From: Nocardioides speluncae
Lineage (GTDB): Bacteria; Actinomycetota; Actinomycetes; Propionibacteriales; Nocardioidaceae
Direction of reading: 5' to 3'
NCBI RefSeq assembly: GCF_003121585.1
Contig: NZ_QEOO01000046.1
Coordinates: 1-39,984, forward strand
Length of the DNA: 39,984 bases
Of the stretch, positions 23,338 through 31,995 are shown one piece after another. A program made the position numbers and the translations under genes. The notes beneath the pieces are model-generated. The model was not told the DNA's origin and searched no databases. It saw nothing but the letters and a program-made list of their open reading frames with translations. Position 1 is the first letter of the stretch. Every line of letters begins with the position of its first letter.

Positions 23338-24345
23338 TCAGCGCAGGTCGAGCCGCTGGCCGGCGTTGAGCTGGCTGCCACGGACCGACGGCAGTCCGAG
23401 TACGTCGCACACCAGGTTCGCCAGGTCGCCGTTGCGGACCGGCTGGTCGCCGGTGTAGCCCGGCCGACGAGTGCCGGGGCGGTCCAGTTCGGGGTTGAGG
23501 CCGTACAGGTCGCGGCCCCTCGAGACACCGGCGCCCCAGGTCAGGAACGGCACCCGGTAGTTGCTCAGCGCCGCGGCATCGGTGTGGCCGTGAGTCGTAC
23601 CGCCGTGGTCGGCGGTCAGCACCACCACGAGGTGGTCGCGGAGCCAGGCGTGCCGCCGTACCGTCGCCAGCAGCGAGCCGAGCAGCCGGTCGGTACGCCG
23701 CACCGCGGCCACGTAGGCGGCCGAGGTGAAGCCGTGGGCATGGCCGGCGCGGTCCGGCAGCGACAGGTGCAGGAAGGTGAGCCGTCGCGGCCGGGTGACC
23801 AGCTCGGTCCGCACCGCCCGGACCAGCGCGGCGTTGTCCTCGTCGACGTGGAACCGGTCGATCGAGCGGCCCCAGCTGCGCCGGAAGAGCGCGAACTTGT
23901 CCTTTGCCGTGAACAGCGCGGTCCGGCCGCCGCTCGCCGCCACCACGTCGAAGACCGACCCGACGTGCTCGCCGGCGGCGGCGTGCACGGTGCCGCCGCC
24001 GTCGTTGTTCTCGGCCACTCCGTGGCCGCCGCGCGCACGGGCGACCGGCCGCCCGGTCAGCATGCCGGTGTGGTTGGGCAGCGTGGTGGTGCGCTCGACC
24101 GCCGAGCGGGCGTTGAGGGTGCCGGCGCCCTCGCGCAGCATCCGGTGGTACGCCGGGGCACGCGTGGCGCCGAGCCGCTCCAGCGTGGCGGGCCGCAGCC
24201 CGTCGACCGAGATCGCGAGCACGTGCCGCACTGGACCCGCCGGTCGAGTAGGTCGGGCAGCGACAGGGTCGAGACCCACGGTCGGCATGGTCAGGCCGAC
24301 CGCGACCGTGAGTGCGACTGCTGCCGCCGTACGCGCGAGGGTCAC
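23338..24345 (-). CDS. Secreted nucleotide pyrophosphatase/phosphodiesterase-family protein
   Basis: The 335-aa protein has a signal peptide (MTLARTAAAVALTVAVGLTM) and the alkaline-phosphatase-superfamily metal site: Asp48 in AISVDGLRP, the likely nucleophile Thr88 in TTTLPNHTGMLTGR, Asp and His in LPDRAGHAHG, and ADHGGTTHGH. This is the pattern of type I phosphodiesterases / NPP enzymes, which cleave phosphodiester or phosphate-ester bonds outside the cell. The GTG at 24345 begins at the signal peptide. The gene is 44 bp downstream of the C15-like gene in the same direction, so the two may be co-transcribed. Confidence 0.85.
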   Translation of the reverse strand: MTLARTAAAVALTVAVGLTMPTVGLDPVAARPTRPAGPVRHVLAISVDGLRPATLERLGATRAPAYHRMLREGAGTLNARSAVERTTTLPNHTGMLTGRPVARARGGHGVAENNDGGGTVHAAAGEHVGSVFDVVAASGGRTALFTAKDKFALFRRSWGRSIDRFHVDEDNAALVRAVRTELVTRPRRLTFLHLSLPDRAGHAHGFTSAAYVAAVRRTDRLLGSLLATVRRHAWLRDHLVVVLTADHGGTTHGHTDAAALSNYRVPFLTWGAGVSRGRDLYGLNPELDRPGTRRPGYTGDQPVRNGDLANLVCDVLGLPSVRGSQLNAGQRLDLR

Positions 24346-24389
24346 ACCGCCACGGTCGCGTGGCGGCGTGACCTCGGCGTGAAGTCCTC

Positions 24390-25694
24390 CTAGTCGGCCA
24401 GTGAACCCACGGCCGCGATCAGGAGCTTGCGGACCTGGTCGGCGATCGCGGTGCGGTTGGCCTCGAACGTCGGGTTGGTGATCTCGACGGCGGGGTCGCC
24501 GAGGCCCTCCAGCACCGGCGTGTGGATGTGGCCGCCGGGCAGGTCGTGCAGGCCGAGCGCGTCGCGCACCAGCGTGGCGCGGTAGGCGCTCTCGTTCGAC
24601 AGGTAGTTGCCGCCGCCACCTTGACGCGCCTGGGAGCCAGGGGTCGGCCCGTTGGGCTGCGCCGTACCCGGGCTCGGGGCTGCCGGACAGGTCACCGTGA
24701 CCGGCTCCTCCGGTGTGTCCCCGGGTACCTCGACGACCCTGTGGTTCTCGACGACCGGGAAGGCGCCCTGGACCGGCGTCATCGCCGCGAACGGCAGGGT
24801 CGAGCGGGTCCACTCGGGCTGCGGGGTGACGGTCGGGAAGCCTTCCCTGACCAGCGCCCGGCCGCGGTAGCAGACGCCCTCGTTGTCGATGAAGCCACCG
24901 CGCCAGACGCCGTTGTTGACCTCCAGGTCGAACCTGCCGACCCGGCCCTGGCTGGTGGTGGAGAAGAGATCGACCTGGCGCAGGTACGGCGCGAAGCTGC
25001 GCTCGACCATGCCGTCGGCGAAGTCGCGCCAGCGCACCGGCAGCAGCACCGCCTCGATCCGGGCCCGGCCGGCCGGCGTACTGACCGTGTGGCCGTCGAG
25101 GGCGAGCGCACCGGCGCCGGACGGGTTGCTGTTGGTGATCTTCTGCGGCAGTAGGAACGGATCGAAGCCGCTGATCAGCACTCGCTTGACCCGACGGCTC
25201 TGCGAGAACCGGATGTCGTCCTGGCCGCGGGAGATCCGGTCGACGTCGGTGATCAACAGGGCCCGGGACTCAGGAGTCAGGGCGAAGGACGGGGTGTACT
25301 GGCGCAGCGCGCGGGTGATCTGGAGCCGGGTCCAGTACAGCGGCCGGTCGTCGCCCGCGGACAGGTCGCCGGCCACCACGCGGCCCTGGGCGCGGTCGAC
25401 CGCGAACTCCCACAACTTGGCCGCGTGGGAGCGCACCACCGCGCGGGCGGCAGGCAGGTCGCTCGCGCGGCAGAGCGCGGTCGTGAAGGCGGGCGTGCGG
25501 CCGGCGTACCCACCGCGCTCGATGAGCTCCTGTGGCTGTGGCCGGTCGACGAGCTGCTCCTCGACATTGCCGGTGACGGCCGGGTCGAGGCAGGAGAGGC
25601 CGTCCGGCTCGGGTGCTGCAGTGGCGGCGGAGGTGGGGATCATCAGGGCGAGTGCGGTGGCCGCGATCGCGGGCCGCAGGAAGCGGAGGCGCAT
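24390..25694 (-). CDS. Secreted pyroglutamyl-peptidase-like protein, Cys replaced by Ser
   Basis: The 434-aa protein has a signal peptide (MRLRFLRPAIAATALALMIP) and from about residue 173 resembles pyroglutamyl peptidase I (peptidase C15). VLISGFDPF matches the N-terminal VLLTGFDPF; Glu258 before the IDNEG motif matches the catalytic Glu; HIHTP with His391 matches FIHIP. The segment that should hold the catalytic Cys (AGTFVCNH in the family) reads GGNYLSNE, with Ser366 in its place. About 155 extra residues precede the domain, and a Pro/Gly-rich insertion breaks it. The protein may be inactive, or a serine-using variant, with a binding role. ATG 25694 starts at the signal peptide. Confidence 0.72.
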   Translation of the reverse strand: MRLRFLRPAIAATALALMIPTSAATAAPEPDGLSCLDPAVTGNVEEQLVDRPQPQELIERGGYAGRTPAFTTALCRASDLPAARAVVRSHAAKLWEFAVDRAQGRVVAGDLSAGDDRPLYWTRLQITRALRQYTPSFALTPESRALLITDVDRISRGQDDIRFSQSRRVKRVLISGFDPFLLPQKITNSNPSGAGALALDGHTVSTPAGRARIEAVLLPVRWRDFADGMVERSFAPYLRQVDLFSTTSQGRVGRFDLEVNNGVWRGGFIDNEGVCYRGRALVREGFPTVTPQPEWTRSTLPFAAMTPVQGAFPVVENHRVVEVPGDTPEEPVTVTCPAAPSPGTAQPNGPTPGSQARQGGGGNYLSNESAYRATLVRDALGLHDLPGGHIHTPVLEGLGDPAVEITNPTFEANRTAIADQVRKLLIAAVGSLAD

Positions 25695-25816
25695 GGGTGG
25701 AGTCCTTCCGAGGGCAGGGTCCTCGCAGCGTAATGGGTGCACGTGGCGGCCGTCTCAGGTGACCTCAGTCGCTATCGCGCGCGGGTGAGGGCCGGATACG
25801 TCTAGCCTCTCCTTTC

Positions 25817-26644
25817 GTGGCAGACGCACCAATCGGCATCTTCGACTCGGGCTTCGGTGGACTCACCGTGGCGCGCTCGGTCATCGACCAGCTGCCCCAC
25901 GAGTCGATCCTGTACGTCGGCGACACCGCCCGGCAGCCCTACGGCGAGAAGCCGATCGGCGAGGTCCGCGAGTACGCGCTGGAGTGTCTCGACCATCTCG
26001 TCGACCGGGGAGTGAAGGCGCTGGTGATCGCCTGCAACTCGGCGAGTGCGGCGATGCTGCGCGACGCGCGGGAGCGGTACGACGTACCCGTGGTCGAGGT
26101 GATCCTGCCCGCCACCCGGCGCGCGGTCGCGGCCAGCCGCACCGGGCGGATCGGCGTCATCTGCACTGAGGCCACCGCCGAGTCGATGGCCTACGACGAC
26201 GCCTTCGCCGCGGCGCCGCACGTCACCCTGCTGACCCAGGCATGTCCGCGGTTCGTGCCGTTCGTCGAGCAGGGCGTGACCGGCGGTGACGACCTGGTGA
26301 AGGTCGCCCACGAGTACCTCGACCCGCTGGTCTCGGCCGGCGTCGACACCCTGATCCTGGGCTGCACCCACTACCCGCTGCTCACCGGCGTCATCTCCTA
26401 CGTGATGGGTGACCAGGTCACGCTGGTCAGCAGTGCCGAGGAGTGCGCCAAGGACGTCTACAAGCTCCTGGTCCGCAGCGAGCTGATGGCCCCGGACGAC
26501 GAGCAGCGCGGCGCCCCGTCGTACACCTTCCTGACCACGGGCCAGCCTGGCGACTTCGAGTCGATCGGGCGCCGGTTCCTCGGCCCCGAGCTCGCGGTCG
26601 CCAGCCAGTTCGCCGGCGGGTTGGCGGGGGAGGGGCTGGCATGA
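25817..26644 (+). CDS. murI: Glutamate racemase
   Basis: The 275-aa enzyme makes D-glutamate for peptidoglycan. The family pattern is complete: IGIFDSGFGGLTVAR with Asp10 and Ser11, catalytic Cys73 in IACNSASAAM, and catalytic Cys183 with His185 in LGCTHYPLL. Length is normal. A GTG start at 25817 gives MADAPIGIFDSG. The 122-bp gap to the divergent C15-like gene holds the promoters. The next gene starts inside its stop codon (ATGA), as in the mycobacterial murI-Rv1339 pair. Confidence 0.97.
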   Translation: MADAPIGIFDSGFGGLTVARSVIDQLPHESILYVGDTARQPYGEKPIGEVREYALECLDHLVDRGVKALVIACNSASAAMLRDARERYDVPVVEVILPATRRAVAASRTGRIGVICTEATAESMAYDDAFAAAPHVTLLTQACPRFVPFVEQGVTGGDDLVKVAHEYLDPLVSAGVDTLILGCTHYPLLTGVISYVMGDQVTLVSSAEECAKDVYKLLVRSELMAPDDEQRGAPSYTFLTTGQPGDFESIGRRFLGPELAVASQFAGGLAGEGLA

Positions 26645-27411
26645 AGCTCACCGTGATCGGCTCCTCGGGCTCCTACCCTGGACCGGACTCGCCCGCCAGC
26701 TGCTACCTGCTCGAGGCTGAGGGGCCCGACGGGCGCACCTGGCGGATCCTGCTCGACCTCGGCAACGGCGCCCTCGGCGTGCTGCACCGGTACGTCGACC
26801 CGCTCGCGATCGACGCGGTGTTCCTCAGCCATCTGCATCCCGACCACTGCGTCGACCTGTGTGGCTACTACGTGCTGCGCCGCTACCACCCGGACGGGCA
26901 GCAGTCGCGGATCCCGGTGTGGGGGCCGGTCGGGGTCGAGGGTCGGATCACCCGCGCCTACGACCTGGAGCCGGGTCCGGGTATGACCGAGGTCTTCGAC
27001 TTCCGCGAGTACGACGAGGCGCCGCCCGGCCCGATCCGGCTCGGCCCGTTCTCGGTCGAGCCGATCCCGGTCGTGCACCCGGTGCCGGCGTACGGCTTCC
27101 GGATCTCGGCCGGCGGTGGCGTGCTCGCCTACTCCGGCGACACCGGCGCCTGCAAGGGGCTGGAGCGTGCGGCCGCCGGCGCCGACCTGCTGCTGGCCGA
27201 GGCGTCGTTCCTCGAGGGCCACGACAACCCCGCCGATCTGCACCTCACCGGCCGCGAGTGCGGCGAGACCGCCACCCGCGGCGGAGTCGGCCGCCTCGTC
27301 CTCACCCACATCCCCGCCTGGCACGACCCCCAGATCCCCTACGGCGAGGCCCGCGCGGCGTACACCGGCCCGATCGACCTCGCCCGCACCGGCGCAACCT
27401 ACGACCTCTGA
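26641..27411 (+). CDS. Metallo-beta-lactamase-fold phosphodiesterase (Rv1339-like)
   Basis: The 256-aa protein has the metallo-beta-lactamase metal motif HLHPDH (His64, His66, Asp68, His69), a further His in PVVHPVPAYGF, Asp in AYSGDTGAC, and a late LTHIPAWHD. Its place immediately after murI with a four-base overlap matches M. tuberculosis Rv1339, reported as an atypical class II cyclic-AMP phosphodiesterase, so cyclic nucleotide hydrolysis is the best guess. RNase Z and other hydrolases share this fold and remain possible. The gene ends 13 bp before a hairpin repeat. Confidence 0.85.
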   Translation: MKLTVIGSSGSYPGPDSPASCYLLEAEGPDGRTWRILLDLGNGALGVLHRYVDPLAIDAVFLSHLHPDHCVDLCGYYVLRRYHPDGQQSRIPVWGPVGVEGRITRAYDLEPGPGMTEVFDFREYDEAPPGPIRLGPFSVEPIPVVHPVPAYGFRISAGGGVLAYSGDTGACKGLERAAAGADLLLAEASFLEGHDNPADLHLTGRECGETATRGGVGRLVLTHIPAWHDPQIPYGEARAAYTGPIDLARTGATYDL

Positions 27412-27424
27412 GGCGCAGCGCCCG

Positions 27425-27487
27425 GATAGTCCAGAACGTTTGACATCATTTTCGGGCGCAAAGTGATGTCAAACGTTCTGGACTATC
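27425..27487. repeat. 24-nt-arm hairpin repeat, copy 2; likely bidirectional terminator
   Basis: Perfectly complementary 24-nt arms at 27425-27448 and 27464-27487 flank a 15-nt loop; three inner TTT/AAA pairs extend the stem. The arms equal those of the copy at 3407-3469 except for one base, while the loop is unrelated. It lies between the stop codons of two convergent genes (27411 and 27500), an ideal place for a terminator serving both strands. Confidence 0.87.
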
Positions 27488-27499
27488 CCGGCCTAGCGC

Positions 27500-28165
27500 T
27501 CAGACCAGGCCGGCGTCGTGGACGCACATGGCGATCTGGACCCGGTTGGTGGCGTGCAGCTTCTCGAACAGCTTCGAGACGTGGGCCTTCACGGTCGGCA
27601 CCGAGAGGAACAGCTCCTTGGCGATCTCGGCGTTGCTGAGGCCACGGCCGACGGCGATGGCGACCTCGCGTTCCCGCTCGGTCAGCGACGACAGCTTGGC
27701 CTCGGCTGTCGCGGCCCGGTCGGCGCTGGCGTCGGTGCGGACCCGGCGGATCAGGGTGGCGGTCGCGGACGGCGACAGCATCGGCTCGCCGTCGGCGACC
27801 TTGCGGATCGCGGCCACGATCTCGGCGGGCGGGGTGTCCTTGAGCACGAAGCCGTCGGCCCCGGCCGCCAGCGCGCCGACCACGTAGTCGTCGGCGTCGA
27901 ACGTGGTCAGCACGATCACCCGCGGCGGGTTGGGCGCGGAGTGCAGCTGCTTGGTCGCCTCCAGGCCGTCCAACACCGGCATCCGGATGTCCATGAGTAC
28001 GACGTCGGCCCGGAGCTCGGCGGCCTTGGCCACGCCGTCGCGGCCGTTCTCGGCCTCGCCGACAACCGCGAGGTCGGGTTGCCCGCCGAGCATCAGCCCG
28101 AGTGCCGATCGGACGAGTGGGTCGTCGTCCACGACGAGGACACGGATGGTCGAGCCCGAGGTCAT
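27500..28165 (-). CDS. NarL/FixJ-type response regulator
   Basis: The 221-aa protein has a receiver domain (about 6-120) with acidic pocket VVDDDP, phospho-acceptor Asp59 (VVLMDIRMPVLDG), Thr in VLTTFD and Lys in FVLKDTPP. The C-terminal LuxR helix-turn-helix is at about 150-210 (LSSLTEREREVAIAVGRGLS, EIAKELFLSVPTVKAH). The ATG at 28165 overlaps the kinase stop codon as ATGA and is preferred to one three codons upstream. With the kinase it should control the divergent ABC transporter operon. Confidence 0.96.
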   Translation of the reverse strand: MTSGSTIRVLVVDDDPLVRSALGLMLGGQPDLAVVGEAENGRDGVAKAAELRADVVLMDIRMPVLDGLEATKQLHSAPNPPRVIVLTTFDADDYVVGALAAGADGFVLKDTPPAEIVAAIRKVADGEPMLSPSATATLIRRVRTDASADRAATAEAKLSSLTEREREVAIAVGRGLSNAEIAKELFLSVPTVKAHVSKLFEKLHATNRVQIAMCVHDAGLV

Positions 28166-29331
28166 ACCGCCCACGGTATCCAGCCGTGCAGCACGAAGGT
28201 GGAGCCGTCGCGGGTGTGTTCGAGCCGACCTCCGTTGAGCGCGGCGCGCTCGGCGAGCCCGATCAGGCCCAGGCCGGACCGCGGCGGCGCCGGGTGGCCG
28301 AATCCCATCGGGTTGCGGAGCAGTACGTCGACGCCGGCTTCAGGGGTGCCGCTGACCCGGACCTCGACCAGGGCGCCGGGTGCGTGCTTGCGGGCGTTGG
28401 TGAGGCCCTCCTGCACGATCCGATAGACCGTCCGCCCGATCACGTCCGGCATCCCGGTCGTGTCGCCCAGCAGGTCGTCGTACTCCACGTTCATGCCGGA
28501 GTCGCGCGCCTCCTCGACCAGCGCGGGCACGTCGGCCATGGTCGGCTGCGGCTGGTTGCGCAGCTCGCCGGTGGCCGGATCGCGGAGTACGCCGAGGACG
28601 GCACGCAGGTCGGTCAGCGCCTCGTTGGCCTTCTCCTGGATGATCCCGGCGCTGCTGCGCATCTGGTCGGCGTCGAGGTCGTCGCGGAACGCCAGCGCGC
28701 CGGCGTGCATCGAGACCTGCGAGATCCGGTGCGCGAGTACGTCGTGCATCTCGCGCGCGATCCGGGCGCGCTCGTTGGCGCGGGCCTGGCTGACCCGGAA
28801 CTCCTGCTCGGTCTCCGCCCGCTCGGCCCGCTGGTGCAGGGTCTCGATCAGCTCGCGGCGGGAGCCGATGTACATCCCCCAGCCGAGCGCAGCCGCGGTG
28901 AACACGATGGAGATGACCATGTTGAGCCAGAGCGGCGTGTCGTCGACGTTGGGCTGGATGATCGCGAACCCGGTCGACGACCCGACCACGACCAGAGCCA
29001 GCACGATCAGGTGCCGCCAGCGCCGGTGAGTGGCCATGGACACGGCGGCCAGCGTTGCCGGACCTGCCGCGATCCCGGAGAGCATGGAGACCGCGTTGGT
29101 CGAGATCGCGATCGGCACCGGCCACCGCCGCCGCCAGAACACCGCGACGTACGCCATCGCGCCGAGCGCGAGATCGGCCCAGAGGAGCCGCGGGTCCTGG
29201 CGCCACTGCGCCTGCGCGATCGGCGCCCAGGCCAGCAGGCTGATGGACACCGTGAGCAGCATCCGCCAGGTATGCCGCCACCACGTCAGCCGCGGCTGGT
29301 AGTCCTGGGGCTCCGGTCGATCCACAGGCAC
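28162..29331 (-). CDS. Sensor histidine kinase (DesK/NarX-like, HisKA_3)
   Basis: The 389-aa membrane kinase has four to six predicted membrane segments in residues about 23-155 with no large outer domain, so it may sense the membrane itself or an attached transporter. Coiled-coil and dimerisation region follows, with phospho-acceptor His196 in REMHDVLAHRIS. The ATPase domain carries the N-box (YRIVQEGLTNARKHA) and the G-box (GLGLIGLAERAALNGG). The GTG at 29331 is the start. It is co-translated with the response regulator, and divergent, by 126 bp, from an ABC transporter operon. Confidence 0.95.
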   Translation of the reverse strand: MPVDRPEPQDYQPRLTWWRHTWRMLLTVSISLLAWAPIAQAQWRQDPRLLWADLALGAMAYVAVFWRRRWPVPIAISTNAVSMLSGIAAGPATLAAVSMATHRRWRHLIVLALVVVGSSTGFAIIQPNVDDTPLWLNMVISIVFTAAALGWGMYIGSRRELIETLHQRAERAETEQEFRVSQARANERARIAREMHDVLAHRISQVSMHAGALAFRDDLDADQMRSSAGIIQEKANEALTDLRAVLGVLRDPATGELRNQPQPTMADVPALVEEARDSGMNVEYDDLLGDTTGMPDVIGRTVYRIVQEGLTNARKHAPGALVEVRVSGTPEAGVDVLLRNPMGFGHPAPPRSGLGLIGLAERAALNGGRLEHTRDGSTFVLHGWIPWAV

Positions 29332-29390
29332 AGGCTAGGGCCCTCGCGGCGCCCGGCACATGAGGCCACAGGTGGCAGCCGGCCCCTACT

Positions 29391-29422
29391 TTGGTCTGCC
29401 CAGCGACACGCCCGCAGACCAA
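29391..29422. promoter_or_regulatory. Inverted-repeat operator candidate for the response regulator
   Basis: TTGGTCTGC at 29391-29399 and its exact complement GCAGACCAA at 29414-29422 are 14 bp apart, with centres 23 bp apart (about two helical turns). They sit in the 126-bp gap between the divergent kinase and ABC-transporter genes. A dimeric NarL-type regulator encoded next door is the natural ligand, acting on both promoters. Confidence 0.6.
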
Positions 29423-29457
29423 TGCCACATTCGCAGGGCTCGGGCAGAGTTGCTCCC

Positions 29458-30363
29458 GTGATCAAAGTCGAGAACCTCACTAGGAAGTACGGCGCCTTTA
29501 CGGCCGTCGACGACATCAGCTTCGTCTGCCGCCCAGGGCGGGTGACCGGATTCCTCGGACCCAACGGCGCCGGCAAGACCACGACCATGCGCGTGATGGT
29601 GGGCCTGACGCCCGCCACCCATGGTCAGACCACCATCGGGGGACACAAGTACCACGACATTCCCAACCCGGGGCGCCACGTCGGCGTCCTGCTCGACGCA
29701 TCCGCGCAGCACGCCGGCCGCACCGGCCGCGAGGTGCTCACCATCGGCGCCAAGACCATGGGTCTGCCGATGTCGCGGGTCGACGAGATGCTTGAGCTCG
29801 TGAGCCTGTCCGGCGCCGAGGGCAAGCGCCGGGTCCGCAACTACTCGCTCGGTATGCGGCAGCGCCTGGGCATCGCGCACGCGCTGCTCGGTGACCCGTC
29901 GGTGCTGATCCTCGACGAGCCGGCCAACGGCCTCGACCCGGCCGGCATCCGCTGGATGCGCGGCCTGCTCAAGGGGTACGCCGACCGCGGCGGCACCGTG
30001 CTGCTGTCCAGCCACCTGCTCAACGAGGTCGAGCAGATCGCGGACGACATCATCATGATCGGCCGCGGCAAGATCGTCGCCGAGGGCACCCCGGCCGAGC
30101 TGCTGCAGTCCACCGGCACGTTCTTCAAGGCCGTCGAGGTCGAGCAGCTGCTCGACGCGCTCGTGGCCAGCGGCCTGCACCCGGCCCCGGTCGGCGACGG
30201 CTACCGGGTCGACGCCGAGGCGCTGCAGGTCGGCAAGATCGCAGCCGCCAACAGCGTGACCCTGATCGAGCTTCGTCCGGCCGACGGTGGCCTGGAGGAC
30301 ATGTTCCTCGAGCTCACCGCCGACACCCAGCGCGAGGACTTCGGGCAGGTGGCGCCGGCATGA
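29458..30363 (+). CDS. ABC transporter ATP-binding protein
   Basis: This 301-aa ATPase is of the drug/bacteriocin-exporter type. Walker A GPNGAGKTT at 34-42, the Q-loop region, signature YSLGMRQRLGIA at about 129-140, Walker B VLILDEPANGLDP (149-161) and the switch His in LLSSHLL are all present. About 80 C-terminal residues form the usual extra domain. The GTG at 29458 gives the family start (IKVENLTRKYGAF); the open frame further upstream is not coding. Its stop overlaps the first permease as ATGA. Confidence 0.95.
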   Translation: MIKVENLTRKYGAFTAVDDISFVCRPGRVTGFLGPNGAGKTTTMRVMVGLTPATHGQTTIGGHKYHDIPNPGRHVGVLLDASAQHAGRTGREVLTIGAKTMGLPMSRVDEMLELVSLSGAEGKRRVRNYSLGMRQRLGIAHALLGDPSVLILDEPANGLDPAGIRWMRGLLKGYADRGGTVLLSSHLLNEVEQIADDIIMIGRGKIVAEGTPAELLQSTGTFFKAVEVEQLLDALVASGLHPAPVGDGYRVDAEALQVGKIAAANSVTLIELRPADGGLEDMFLELTADTQREDFGQVAPA

Positions 30364-31172
30364 GCGCCGTACTCACCAAGGGCGGGCACGAGCTGCCGGC
30401 CCTCGATACCTCGCACACCAAGCATCCGCCGTTCCTGCGGCTGGTGAGTGTCGAGCTGCGCAAGATGATGGACACCCGGGCCGGGCTGTGGCTGGTGATC
30501 AGCATGGCTGCGCTCACCGCGATCGTGATGACGATCCAGCTGATCGTGGGGCTGACCCAGGACATCAACATCAAGTACGCCGACTTCATCGCCGGCACGA
30601 CGTACTCCATCGGCTTGCTGCTGCCGATCCTCGGCATCCTCTCGCTCACCAGCGAGTGGGGGCAGCGCACCGCGATGGTGACGTTCACGCTGGAGCCGCA
30701 CCGCTGGCGGATCATCGCGGCGAAGCTGGCCTGCGTGGTCGCCATCGCGATCGCGTCGGTCGCGGTCGCCCTGGTCCTCGGCACGGTCGCCAATGCGCTG
30801 TTCGGCGCCTTCGGTGGCACGGCCGACTGGGACTTCGGCGTGGAGCGACTCGCCGGCTTCGCGATCCTGCAGGTCCTCGGCGTGCTGACCGGCTTCGCGC
30901 TGGCGGCGCTGCTGCTCAACACGCCCGGTGCGATCGTCGTCTACTTCGTCTACAGCTTCGTGCTGCCGACGCTGTTCGCGATCGGCGCCGAGCTGGTCGG
31001 GTGGATCAACGACATCCAGCCCTGGGTCGACTTCGGTGACGCCCAGCTGCCGCTCGGCGAGTGGGAGTGGGCGAAGAACGACGCCGCCCAGCTGGTCGTG
31101 ACCTCGCTGATCTGGCTGGTGCTGCCGCTTGCGATCGGCCTGTGGCGAGTGCTCCGGGCAGAGGTCAAGTGA
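30360..31172 (+). CDS. ABC transporter permease 1
   Basis: The 270-aa membrane protein has six likely transmembrane segments starting at about residue 42 (LWLVISMAALTAIVMTIQL), with a short cytoplasmic N-terminus and a charged C-terminal end VLRAEVK. The second and third membrane segments flank a loop with SLTSEWGQRTAM, typical of ABC-2-type permeases. It is clearly paralogous to the next gene (both begin MSAVLTK and end WRVLRAEVK). Together with the ATPase, a heteromeric exporter is expected. The substrate is unknown; lipids and antimicrobial compounds are possible. Confidence 0.9.
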   Translation: MSAVLTKGGHELPALDTSHTKHPPFLRLVSVELRKMMDTRAGLWLVISMAALTAIVMTIQLIVGLTQDINIKYADFIAGTTYSIGLLLPILGILSLTSEWGQRTAMVTFTLEPHRWRIIAAKLACVVAIAIASVAVALVLGTVANALFGAFGGTADWDFGVERLAGFAILQVLGVLTGFALAALLLNTPGAIVVYFVYSFVLPTLFAIGAELVGWINDIQPWVDFGDAQLPLGEWEWAKNDAAQLVVTSLIWLVLPLAIGLWRVLRAEVK

Positions 31173-31993
31173 TGAGCGCTGTACTGACCAAGGACGAGTT
31201 CCAGGAGCCGATGACGCTCGACGTCTCCCAGACGAGGAACCCGCCGTTCCTGCGGCTGGTCGGCGTGGAGCTGCGCAAGTCCTACGACACCCGTTCGGGC
31301 TTCTGGCTGCTGATGTCGATGGGCATCCTGGCCGTGATCACGCTGGCGATCATGACGATCGTCGGTGTCGTCAACGACAACGTCGAGTTCGCCTACGAGG
31401 ACTTCGTGGCGGCGATCGCGTTCGTCACCAGCGTGCTACTGCCGGTCCTCGGGATCCTGCTGGTCACCAGCGAGTGGAGCCAGCGCACCGGGATGACCAC
31501 GTTCGCGCTGTCCCCGCACCGGTTACGGGTGATCATGGCGAAGATGGTCGCGGGACTCGCCTGGACCTTCGTGATCATTGCGTTCGCGCTCGTGGTCGGT
31601 GCCGTCGTCAACCTGCTGTACGGCGCGATGGAGGGCGAGATGGCCTGGCGCTTCGGCTGGGAGGGCCTCACCGGCTTCGTGATCACCCAGTCGCTGGCGA
31701 TGCTGGGCGGCTTCGCGCTGGCGACGCTGCTGCTGAACTCCCCGGCCGCGATCGTCGCCTTCTTCGCCTACAAGTGGATCCTGCCGACGCTGTTCGCGAT
31801 CGGCGCGGCGCTGATCGGCTGGTTCGAGGACCTGCTGCCGTGGATCGACTTCCAGACGGCGCAGGGGCCGCTCTACGAGATGACGAACATGGATGGGGAG
31901 GACTTCGCGCACCTCCTGGTCTCGGGTGCCTTCTGGCTTGGGCTGCCGCTGGCGATCGGCATCTGGCGGGTGCTGCGGGCCGAGGTGAAGTAA
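31172..31993 (+). CDS. ABC transporter permease 2 (paralogue of permease 1)
   Basis: The 273-aa protein is a duplicate of the previous permease, with matching start MSAVLTK, VTSEWSQRTGMTTFALSPHR and end WRVLRAEVK. It again has about six transmembrane segments (for example WLLMSMGILAVITLAIMTIV). Its ATG overlaps the preceding TGA by one base (TGATG), so the two permeases are translated together. A two-permease, one-ATPase design next to a two-component system is seen in detoxification or envelope-stress exporters. A repeat element follows the stop. Confidence 0.9.
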   Translation: MSAVLTKDEFQEPMTLDVSQTRNPPFLRLVGVELRKSYDTRSGFWLLMSMGILAVITLAIMTIVGVVNDNVEFAYEDFVAAIAFVTSVLLPVLGILLVTSEWSQRTGMTTFALSPHRLRVIMAKMVAGLAWTFVIIAFALVVGAVVNLLYGAMEGEMAWRFGWEGLTGFVITQSLAMLGGFALATLLLNSPAAIVAFFAYKWILPTLFAIGAALIGWFEDLLPWIDFQTAQGPLYEMTNMDGEDFAHLLVSGAFWLGLPLAIGIWRVLRAEVK

Positions 31994-31995
31994 CT

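Noticed and set aside
28102..29457. Upstream extension of the ABC ATPase frame by about 450 codons
   Set aside because: The frame stays open through the antisense of the histidine kinase, but the true ATPase N-terminus begins at GTG 29458.
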